A stretch of DNA of 64,000 bases from DASVVT01 sp036386415 (lineage in GTDB: Bacteria > Acidobacteriota > Blastocatellia > Pyrinomonadales > Pyrinomonadaceae), in the NCBI GenBank assembly GCA_036386415.1, contig DASVVT010000023.1, positions 37,644 through 101,643 on the forward strand, given 5' to 3'. Position numbers and translations under genes: made by a program. Below the pieces are notes generated by a model. It was not told where the DNA came from and did not search any database. It was given only the letters and a program-made list of their open reading frames with translations. Each line of letters begins with the position of its first letter. The first letter of the stretch is position 1. This document shows positions 57,821 through 64,000 of the stretch, one piece after another.

Positions 57821-58548
57821 TTGCGGCTCTGCCGCCTCGGCTGTGCGGAAAGGCTCTGCCTTTCCGATAATCGATTCCCCTTATTCTCTGGCGAGGCTAC
57901 GCCTCGCCGAATGAGCAGTCATGGTGACTATCTCCAGAGATACTCCCTGCCTCTACCTGACAGCCGTCACCAAAGACCGCCTACCAGTCTTTCGCACCGA
58001 TGCTTTAAAGAAGGTCGCCTGCGATGCGCTGAGCGAAGCTCGCCAGTCCGGCGGCTTCTCGATCTTCGCATACGTTATGATGCCGGATCATCTACACGTT
58101 CTAACTGACAGTGTGCGCAAGCCCTCAGATGTGCTGCGATTTGCTAAAGGGATCGTGAGCCACCGCATTATTGAATATTTGAAGGAGCAAGGTTATGAAA
58201 GCTCTCTGGAAAAGCTGCGACATGAAAAGCAGGCGCGGCAGTATAAATATTCGCTATGGCAGCATCATTCAAATGTGATGCTGTTGACGAGGGAGAGTAC
58301 ATTTATGCAGCGTGTGCATTACACGCATCTGAATCCTGTGAGAGCGGGGTTGGTAGAACGAGCGGAAGATTATCGCTGGTCTAGTGTGCGGTGTTGGAGT
58401 AGGCATCAAACGGATGATGAGCCTTTAATGGTCGATATTGACCAGATCAAGTGGCAGAGCGGCAAGGCGTAGCCTTGCCGTAAAGGGGTGTAGGAGCTTT
58501 ATCGGAAAGGCGGAGCCTTTCCGCACAGCCGAGGCGGCAGAGCCGCAA
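57821..58548. mobile_element. REP-flanked RAYT element
   Basis: The transposase gene lies between two sets of hairpins arranged in mirror order. Left: GCGGCTCTGCCGC (57823-57835), GGAAAGGCTCTGCCTTTCC (57847-57865), GGCGAGGCTACGCCTCGCC (57890-57908). Right: GGCAAGGCGTAGCCTTGCC (58461-58479), GGAAAGGCGGAGCCTTTCC (58504-58522), GCGGCAGAGCCGC (58534-58546). The spacers between the outer two hairpins also match (CTCGGCTGTGC). This is the classical arrangement of a REP-associated tyrosine transposase within its own REPs. No target duplication was apparent. Confidence 0.88.
57921..58472 (+). CDS. REP-associated tyrosine transposase (RAYT, Y1/TnpA_REP family)
   Basis: A 183-residue single-strand transposase. 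The metal-binding motif is MPDHLHVL (HLH in place of the HUH pair). The nucleophile Tyr is in FMQRVHYTHLNPVRAGLVE, and the end of the domain is DYRWSSVRCW. RAYTs cut and move REP hairpins. The stop codon lies in the first right-hand hairpin. It is complete and free of frameshifts, so it could be active. The AT-richer middle differs from the flanking genes. Confidence 0.93.
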   Translation: MVTISRDTPCLYLTAVTKDRLPVFRTDALKKVACDALSEARQSGGFSIFAYVMMPDHLHVLTDSVRKPSDVLRFAKGIVSHRIIEYLKEQGYESSLEKLRHEKQARQYKYSLWQHHSNVMLLTRESTFMQRVHYTHLNPVRAGLVERAEDYRWSSVRCWSRHQTDDEPLMVDIDQIKWQSGKA

Positions 58549-58647
58549 AAGAATAGAGCTGCGGAATTTTTAAGAATGGAACGGTAGAGCTGCAAGAGCG
58601 AAGCAACAGAGGCACAAGAACTCGACTACAGAGACGAAAAAGGTTTG

Positions 58648-60411
58648 ATGAGCGATTGTCGATTACACGATGGCTCAACGGTCGTCATCATTGGCGGCGG
58701 CCCGGCGGGCGCGGCCTGCGCGATCAAGTTGTTGCAGGGAGCGGACGCGCGTGGCTTAGGGCGCTTGCGCGTGCTGATCTTCGAGGGCAAGGATTTCAAC
58801 GTTCACGCCAATCAATGCGTCGGGGTGCTTTCGCCGCCCATTGAAGATGTGTTGGCGACGGAGCTGGACGTGCGCCTGCCGCGCACGCTCATCAAACGCC
58901 AGATTTTCGGTTATCGTCTGCACGGGACGCGCGAGAACCTCTTGCTGACGGGACACGGCGCGCACGCTGGAGAGCCAGGCGAGGGACGCGCGACCTACGC
59001 CGTCGAACGGGCGCACTTCGACCGTTTCCTGCTGGATCGGGCGCGCGAGCTGGGCGCGCAGGTGATCTCATCGCGCGTCACGGGCATAGAGTTCGTGCGT
59101 GAGAATGAGCTTGACGAAGTTCGCGTTTACAGCGAGTCCCTGTACGAGCGAGCCGATGTGGTCGTGGGCGCGTTCGGGTTAGATGAGGCGATGCTCTCGG
59201 TCTTTGAAGAGGTGACGCGGCGCAGGAAAGGGGGCGGATTCGAGCGACCGTCGAAATGGTTAAAGAGCTACCTGACGACGATTGAAACAAGCGCGCGCTT
59301 CCAGACGGAGAAACTGGGACACATCGTTCATGCATTTTTGCTGCCTGCGCGTTGTCCGCGCATAGAGTTCGGAGCGATCACGCCCAAGGGCGATCACATC
59401 CTGGTGAACATCGCGGGCGAGCGCGTCTCCTCCTGCGACCTGGACCTGTTTCTACAGATGCCGCAGGTTCAAAACCTGCTGCCGGCCTTCGACCCGCTCG
59501 CGATCAACTATTACGAAGGGCGTTTCCCGTCGGCCCCGGCGCGCAATGCTTACGGGCATCGGTATGCTCTGGTCGGCGATGCGACGGGGTGGCTCCGCCC
59601 ATTCAAAGGCAAGGGCATCAACACGGCGATCATTACGGGCTTGCGCGCTGCCGAGACCATTCTGGAGCACGGCGTCTCGAAGCGCGCGCTTCAGAATTAT
59701 CGACGGGCGTGTGGCGATCTGCTGGGCGATTATCGCTACGGCGTGATGGTGCGTCACCTGATGATGAAGGGCGCGCGCCTCTGTCTTGATCCTATGATCG
59801 ATGTCGGCAAAACAGACCCCTTGATGTACGATGCACTGTTCGATGCGGTCTCGGGACATGATTCCTATCGCAACATCATCAGGCGCTCATTGAAGCCGCG
59901 CCTCGTGCGCAAAGTCGCGGCGCGCGTGTTGCGCGGGATTAAACGTCAACGGGCACGGAGGGCCAGACATATGCAGGATTTGGTGGTGCGGCGGATGACC
60001 GTGCGCGACATAGACGAAGTGTTGCGTATAGACGAGAAGATCACGGGCAAGCCGCACTCGGCCTACTACCAATCGAAGGCCGCCGCCTACATCGCGCGTG
60101 CTCCTGAATACTGCCTCGTCGCGCAGCACCGCGACCGCGTTATCGGCTTCGTTCTGGGCGACGTGCGCGGCTGGGAGTTCGCGGCGGAGCTCTCGGGCTG
60201 GCTCGAAATCATCGGCATCGACCCGGATTATCAGGGACAGGGTGTGAGCCGCGCCCTGATGAACCGCTTGTTCGAGAGCTTTCGCCGCGCTGGCGTCGCG
60301 GTCGTCAACACGATGCTCAACTGGAACGACGGCGACCTGATCGATTACTTTCGCGCCAACGGCTTTGACCGTGGCGAATACGTCAATCTCGTCAAGCGAC
60401 TGGAAGAATAG
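58648..60411 (+). CDS. FAD-dependent geranylgeranyl-reductase-like protein fused to a GNAT acetyltransferase
   Basis: About 587 residues. The first roughly 420 form a flavoprotein (VVIIGGGPAGAACAIKLLQG; ANQCVGVLSPPIEDVLATEL; YALVGDATGWLRPFKGKGIN). Residues about 440-585 form a GNAT domain, starting DLVVRRMTVRDIDEVLRIDE, with the acetyl-CoA loop DPDYQGQGVSRALMNRL and the end RANGFDRGEYVNLVKRLE. A basic linker joins them. The ATG at 58648 follows AAAAGG by four bases; a TTG just before is less likely. A separate flavoprotein of similar type is at 38086. The fusion suggests that oxidation or reduction and acetylation act on one substrate, which is unknown. Confidence 0.85.
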   Translation: MSDCRLHDGSTVVIIGGGPAGAACAIKLLQGADARGLGRLRVLIFEGKDFNVHANQCVGVLSPPIEDVLATELDVRLPRTLIKRQIFGYRLHGTRENLLLTGHGAHAGEPGEGRATYAVERAHFDRFLLDRARELGAQVISSRVTGIEFVRENELDEVRVYSESLYERADVVVGAFGLDEAMLSVFEEVTRRRKGGGFERPSKWLKSYLTTIETSARFQTEKLGHIVHAFLLPARCPRIEFGAITPKGDHILVNIAGERVSSCDLDLFLQMPQVQNLLPAFDPLAINYYEGRFPSAPARNAYGHRYALVGDATGWLRPFKGKGINTAIITGLRAAETILEHGVSKRALQNYRRACGDLLGDYRYGVMVRHLMMKGARLCLDPMIDVGKTDPLMYDALFDAVSGHDSYRNIIRRSLKPRLVRKVAARVLRGIKRQRARRARHMQDLVVRRMTVRDIDEVLRIDEKITGKPHSAYYQSKAAAYIARAPEYCLVAQHRDRVIGFVLGDVRGWEFAAELSGWLEIIGIDPDYQGQGVSRALMNRLFESFRRAGVAVVNTMLNWNDGDLIDYFRANGFDRGEYVNLVKRLEE

Positions 60412-60412
60412 T

Positions 60413-60560
60413 AAGACAGTAGCCAGTAGTCAGTAGACAGTAGCCAGTAGAAAGAAAGCAGCGCGTACGCTACACGGCCTGCTATGATTCGAGATGAGCA
60501 TCAAACGCAGCAACTGCTTTTCTTTTCTACTGACTACTGTCTACTGACTACTGTCTACTT
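60413..60560. repeat. heptamer hairpin (GTAGNCA), third copy
   Basis: Left arm at 60413-60450 (AGACAGT, AGCCAGT, AGTCAGT, AGACAGT, AGCCAGT, AG). Right arm at about 60528-60559 (CTACTGA, CTACTGT, CTACTGA, CTACTGT, CTAC). The loop is longer than in other copies and includes an extra segment around 60466-60520. Confidence 0.88.
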
Positions 60561-60659
60561 CCTTCCCTCCTGCCTTGCGTGAGTGGTTATCGTGTGCCAC
60601 AATTTCCCGCATCCTACAAGAGAGCTGAATAATCAGGAGAGGAGAGTTTTCAAACTCAG

Positions 60660-60926
60660 ATGCCAGAGAATGAAACCGGCACGGCCCAGGAGGACGCGCC
60701 GGAGCAAAGCGGCGAGGATCAAGCTCCTGCGCAAGCTGCCACAGAAGAGATCACGTATCACGCTGTTGAAAAAGATGGTCAGGTGACGGCCATCTGGGAG
60801 ATGCAGGGGCGCAAACACATACGCACCATTGATCCTCGCTCACGCCAGGGTCAGGAGATTCTTCGTCTCTACACGTCCGAGCATCACGACGACTCAAGCG
60901 CACACGGCGAAGCAGCGGGAACGTAA
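60660..60926 (+). CDS. small acidic protein, unknown
   Basis: An 88-residue protein. The N-terminal third is disordered, rich in Glu, Gln, Ala and Asp (MPENETGTAQEDAPEQSGED). A short folded-looking core follows: ITYHAVEKDGQVTAIWEMQG and HIRTIDPRSRQGQEILRLYT. A GGAGAG site lies about 14 bases upstream. It is bounded on both sides by GTAGNCA heptamer hairpins. No family recognised. An overlapping frame at 60583-60786 seems less likely because it is Arg/Lys-only in composition. Confidence 0.55.
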   Translation: MPENETGTAQEDAPEQSGEDQAPAQAATEEITYHAVEKDGQVTAIWEMQGRKHIRTIDPRSRQGQEILRLYTSEHHDDSSAHGEAAGT

Positions 60927-60929
60927 GAG

Positions 60930-61020
60930 AGTAGACAGTAGTCAGTAGCCAGTAGCCAGTAGAAGGAAAAACGAGTTGTCTTTCTTTTCTACTGGCTACT
61001 GACTACTGTCTACTGTCTAC
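60930..61020. repeat. heptamer hairpin (GTAGNCA), fourth copy
   Basis: GTAGACA, GTAGTCA, GTAGCCA, GTAGCCA, GTAG at about 60931-60962 is mirrored by CTACTGG, CTACTGA, CTACTGT, CTACTGT, CTAC at about 60990-61020. It overlaps the end of the dehydrogenase gene, whose last residues (AVDSRQ) and stop come from the array. Confidence 0.9.
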
Positions 61021-61953
61021 TGCTTTTTCAATGTTATCTACGAGTTGATCTGCGAGGGTCTGCATTGCTTCCCTGCTCGCCCAGGCGACGTGGGGTGTGA
61101 GAATGAAGTTCGGCAGATACAGATCAAGCAGGGGACTATCACCCGCGCGCGGGGGCTCGTGGCTTAAACAGTCGAAGCCTGCGCCCGCGATCAAGCCGGA
61201 TCGCAAGCCTTCGGCCAGCGCCGCTTCATCGACAAGGCCGCCGCGCGCCGTGTTGATGAGGAGCGCGTGGCGCTTCATCTTTCGCAATTCCACAGCACCG
61301 ATCATGTTGCGCGTTGCTTCTGTGAGCGGACAATGCAGGGTGATCTGGTCGCTCTCGCGCAAAATATCTTCAAAGCTCGTGCGCCCGGCTCTGAGAGCGT
61401 GCGCGTCTTTGTGCTCTGAGATGAGCACGCGCATGCCGAAGCCTTGCGCCAGTTTTTCCACCGCCTGGCCGAGCGCGCCGTAGCCGATGATGCCCAGTGT
61501 GCTGCCGTGTAGGTCGCGTATCTCGTGGTCGAGCAGGCAGAACTGTGAAGCCCTCTGCCATGCGCCGCCCAGTATGTCCTCGCGATAATCGAGCAGGCGG
61601 CGACGCAGCGCGAGGAGCAGCATGAGGACGTGTTCGGGCACGGAGTGGCGAGCGTAGTTGCGCACGTTCGAGACGGTGATGCCGCGCCGACGGCAATATT
61701 CCAGATCGATAATATCGACGCCGGTGGCCGCGACGGCGATGAGCTTCAGGTCGGGTAAGCGTGAGAGCTCATTCTGGCCGAGGCGCACCTTGTTCGTGAT
61801 GGCGATGCTCGCGCCGCTCAACCTGCGGACGACCTCATCGGGTCGAGTCTCCGCGTAGTCAACCCACTCGTGCTCGAATGAGGGTCGCCTGATGTCTGCC
61901 TCAAGCGTGCTGCGATCTAAGAAGACTATCTTTTCCAAAACGTTTCGTCTCAC
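61003..61953 (-). CDS. D-isomer-specific 2-hydroxyacid dehydrogenase
   Basis: A 316-residue NAD(P)-dependent dehydrogenase of the glycerate/phosphoglycerate dehydrogenase family. Rossmann loop: LGIIGYGALGQAVEKLAQGF. Catalytic Arg region: LLINTARGGLVDEAALAEGL. Glu is in the DCLSHEPPRAGDSP segment, and His is in ILTPHVAWASREAM. It interconverts D-2-hydroxyacids and 2-oxoacids such as hydroxypyruvate. The exact substrate is undetermined. Its last codons lie within a heptamer array. Confidence 0.92.
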   Translation of the reverse strand: MRRNVLEKIVFLDRSTLEADIRRPSFEHEWVDYAETRPDEVVRRLSGASIAITNKVRLGQNELSRLPDLKLIAVAATGVDIIDLEYCRRRGITVSNVRNYARHSVPEHVLMLLLALRRRLLDYREDILGGAWQRASQFCLLDHEIRDLHGSTLGIIGYGALGQAVEKLAQGFGMRVLISEHKDAHALRAGRTSFEDILRESDQITLHCPLTEATRNMIGAVELRKMKRHALLINTARGGLVDEAALAEGLRSGLIAGAGFDCLSHEPPRAGDSPLLDLYLPNFILTPHVAWASREAMQTLADQLVDNIEKAVDSRQ

Positions 61954-62074
61954 CCGATGTCATCGCTTGCAAGCGGGTTGCTTTGTCCCCTTATGCTCTG
62001 ACATACTCTCACGTCAGATGTGAGTGAAACAACCCGACCGTTCTGAAATCAAATCAGGCTACTCAATAAATATC

Positions 62075-63838
62075 ATGCGCCGCATAAATTCTTACGGGGT
62101 CATTCTCTCCTTTCTGCTGCTGCTCTTCGTTCCGGGTCTGATGTTCTCCGCAACGCTCCTGCCGCAGCAGCCACAGGATGCCGTCGTCTACTTCAACCGC
62201 GCCGAGGAGCATCACAAGGCCGGTCGATACAGGGAAGCCGTGGAGGACTACAAGCGGGCGATTCAGCTCAAAGCAGATTTCTTTTCAGCCCTCGTCAACC
62301 TGGGTGTGGCGTACGACCAACTGGGTCAACATGCTGAAGCGGTCGAGACCTTCAAACAGGCCATGCGGCTGAAGCCCGATGAGGCTGAGATATATTTAAA
62401 CCTCGGCGCTTCGTATGCCCTGATGGGGAGGGACGAGGAAGTGCTCAAAGCTTTCGAGCAGGCGCTTCGTCTAAAGCCTGACTCGATAGTCGCGCGCGTC
62501 TCTGTCGGCAAAGCGCACAGTAAGCTGGGGCACTATGAGAAAGCCCTGGAGATGCTCGGAAGCGCGCTCCGGCTCAAACCGGATGATCCCGTGATTCATT
62601 ACGAAACGGCGCTGGCGCACACGGCTGCCGGGCAGTACGAGGCGGCGGCAGAATCTTTCCGTCAGGTCACGCTGCTCAAACCTGATGCGCCTGAAGCCTA
62701 TTTCAATCTCGGCCTCGCCTATCGAAAAGCAAACAAGCTCAAAGAATCAATCGCCGCCTACACGAAAGGAATTAGCCTCAAGGCGGACGACCCCTTAGCG
62801 CACTACAATCTGGCAGCCGCTTACGCCAGCCAGGGACAGCACCGAGAGGTTGCCGAGACTTTAAAAAGGGCGATCAGCCTGAAGCCGGATTTCGCCGAAG
62901 CCCATTACATGCTCGGCGTCGCCTACCTCAGACTGGGCGAGCCTGAAAAGTCGCTCAGTTCGCTCAAAGAAGCGATTCGGCTCAACCTCAAAGAAGCTGA
63001 CGTATACGCTCAACAATCTGTCGCCTATAGCCTGTTGGGACGTTCAAAGGAGGCGATTGAGTCGCTCCAGCAGTTTGTACGGCTGCGACCAAACGACCCG
63101 GAAGCCCATTTCCAGTTGGGCAATATGTACATGATCGCCGGAGAATTTGAGAAGGCCAAGGCTTCGCTCGAAGAGGCGCTGCGTCTGAAGCCGGATCATG
63201 CCCTGGCGCAGGAGCGTCTGAAGATCACACATTCGCGGATGCAACATGCCCCGCAGCTTGAATCCCTTAAACAAGAGGTCGAGCGTCATCCTGAGAGCCC
63301 GGAGGCGCATGACAAGCTGGCGCAGCTTTATTACGCCACCGCCCGCTTCAAGGAGGCCGAAAGCGAGGCCAAAGAGGTGATCCGCCTGCGACCCGATGAT
63401 CCGGCAGCTTACAACTGGCTGGGGGTCGTCTACATGGAGTCCGCGCAGTACGAGAAGGCTATCGAGCCGTTCAAGCGCGCCATCAGCCTCAAGCCTCATC
63501 ACGTTTACTATTTAAGCCTGAGCCGGGCATATGCACACTTGGGACGCAACGAGGAATCCATTGAGCCTTTGAAGGAGGCGATCAAGCTCAAGCCCGAATT
63601 CTTCTACGGACATTACAGTCTCGGAGTCGCGTACATGATTCTAGGCAGGCACGGGGAGGCGTTGGAGGCGCTCAAACAGGCGGTGCGCCTGGACCCCGTG
63701 CATGTGGACGCGAATCTCAAATTAGGTATCGCCTACCTCTCTGTTGGCGACAAGACGGCTGCGCTCCAACAGTATTACATCCTCAAAGACCTCGATGCAG
63801 GAGCGGCACGGGAACTCTATGATCTAATTAAAAGGTGA
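62075..63838 (+). CDS. exported tetratricopeptide-repeat protein
   Basis: About 587 residues from an ATG at 62075, where a signal peptide begins (MRRINSYGVILSFLLLLFVP). An in-frame GTG at 62024 would add 17 residues. The mature protein is almost entirely TPR units of 34 residues, about 15 of them, with the beat of A-x-NLG-x-AY, G-x-x-x-EA-x-x-x-F and A-x-x-LKP-D. Such arrays form a superhelical scaffold for protein binding, probably in the periplasm. Near-identical units (AIRLKPD and similar) suggest recent internal duplication. No catalytic domain is present. Confidence 0.9.
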   Translation: MRRINSYGVILSFLLLLFVPGLMFSATLLPQQPQDAVVYFNRAEEHHKAGRYREAVEDYKRAIQLKADFFSALVNLGVAYDQLGQHAEAVETFKQAMRLKPDEAEIYLNLGASYALMGRDEEVLKAFEQALRLKPDSIVARVSVGKAHSKLGHYEKALEMLGSALRLKPDDPVIHYETALAHTAAGQYEAAAESFRQVTLLKPDAPEAYFNLGLAYRKANKLKESIAAYTKGISLKADDPLAHYNLAAAYASQGQHREVAETLKRAISLKPDFAEAHYMLGVAYLRLGEPEKSLSSLKEAIRLNLKEADVYAQQSVAYSLLGRSKEAIESLQQFVRLRPNDPEAHFQLGNMYMIAGEFEKAKASLEEALRLKPDHALAQERLKITHSRMQHAPQLESLKQEVERHPESPEAHDKLAQLYYATARFKEAESEAKEVIRLRPDDPAAYNWLGVVYMESAQYEKAIEPFKRAISLKPHHVYYLSLSRAYAHLGRNEESIEPLKEAIKLKPEFFYGHYSLGVAYMILGRHGEALEALKQAVRLDPVHVDANLKLGIAYLSVGDKTAALQQYYILKDLDAGAARELYDLIKR

Positions 63839-63901
63839 CATTAACAGGGCATCACGACCCTAGAGCGGTTTTCGTATGAATTAACGATGTAAGAGATGAG
63901 A

Positions 63902-63970
63902 GTAGGGGCAGGGACAAGTCCTCTGCCCGCCGGTCGAACAAAAGCGGGCAGGGACAAGCCCTGCCCCTAC
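63902..63970. repeat. inverted repeat after the TPR gene
   Basis: GTAGGGGCAGGGACAAG at 63902-63918 is mirrored by GGGACAAGCCCTGCCCCTAC at 63951-63970. The inner pair CTGCCCGC and GCGGGCAG also matches. The segment CAGGGACAAG occurs in direct orientation in both halves. It is a compact REP-like hairpin. The remaining bases to 64000 show no gene. Confidence 0.75.
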
Positions 63971-64000
63971 AATGTTGCTGATGCTGGTAAATTCATCTGC

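Noticed and set aside
57506..58108. Plus-strand frame spanning the subtilase end and the RAYT start
   Set aside because: It is an out-of-frame reading of two well-supported genes and the left REP hairpins.

Overview
The window is a bacterial chromosome segment centred on the replication origin. The order rpmH-rnpA-yidD-yidC-khpB-mnmE-mnmG-parA-parB on one side of dnaA, and dnaN-recF-gyrB on the other, is the classical oriC neighbourhood. Base composition is moderately GC-rich. The rest of the content (split F1Fo operon, hydantoinase pair, RAYT transposase with REP hairpins, PAS/CHASE kinases, geranylgeranyl-reductase-like flavoproteins, MEMO1-AMMECR1 fusion) would suit an Acidobacteriota member of the Blastocatellia type. 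That placement is an inference from gene style only and is weak.

Layout. 1-7029: GNAT genes (one a remnant), NAD synthetase, an orphan MazE-like protein and the hydantoinase/oxoprolinase pair hyuB-hyuA, all on the minus strand. 7256-9751: a secreted beta-lactamase-fold hydrolase. 9770-10870: a Gfo/Idh/MocA oxidoreductase. 10919-11642: a tRNA-Ile(CAU) gene split by a 651-nt group I intron that carries an HNH endonuclease gene on the opposite strand. 11732-16746: a DinB protein and ATP synthase genes b', b, delta, alpha, gamma (a, c, beta and epsilon are not here). 17040-18062: selD, whose own active-site codon is an in-frame UGA (selenocysteine). 18296-27092: parB, parA, a LAGLIDADG endonuclease gene, mnmG, mnmE, khpB, yidC, yidD, rnpA, rpmH. 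27093-29527: oriC in two DnaA-box clusters around dnaA, with a GC-rich spacer, DnaA-trio and AT-rich unwinding tract before dnaN. 29528-35486: dnaN, a recently inserted IS with a perfect 7-bp target duplication, recF, gyrB. 35645-43468: small proteins, a MEMO1-AMMECR1 fusion, a flavoprotein, a zinc-ribbon protein, a thioesterase and a hydrolase. 43592-53122: a tightly packed minus-strand cluster with a PAS/GAF/STAS sensor, a MoxR/ChlI-type ATPase, an unknown protein, a toxin-antitoxin pair, a VWA protein and a hybrid histidine kinase. 53197-64000: a Nudix-MBL fusion, a molybdopterin oxidoreductase, a subtilase, a RAYT transposase inside its own hairpins, a flavoprotein-GNAT fusion, a 2-hydroxyacid dehydrogenase and a TPR protein.

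Three pieces of non-standard biology stand out. (1) The tRNA-Ile(CAU) intron has a clear P1 helix with the splice-site U-G pair and IC3-type core, but an antisense homing endonuclease gene. (2) The LAGLIDADG gene between parA and mnmG is bounded by GTTTCACGTG and CACGTGAAAC; removing it with one CACGTG copy rebuilds a perfect 14-bp parS centromere, so it may be a parasite of the partition site. (3) Many intergenic gaps, even inside the atp operon, hold hairpins whose arms are tandem 7-nt units (GGGATGA, GTAGACA, GTCTGGA, ATGATGA, GACTNNN, AATCGTC). The unit differs between loci but the 7-nt period and inverted layout are kept; one array is inside hyuB in frame and another supplies the end of a thioesterase gene.

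All calls are from reading the sequence; no alignment, folding or database search was run.
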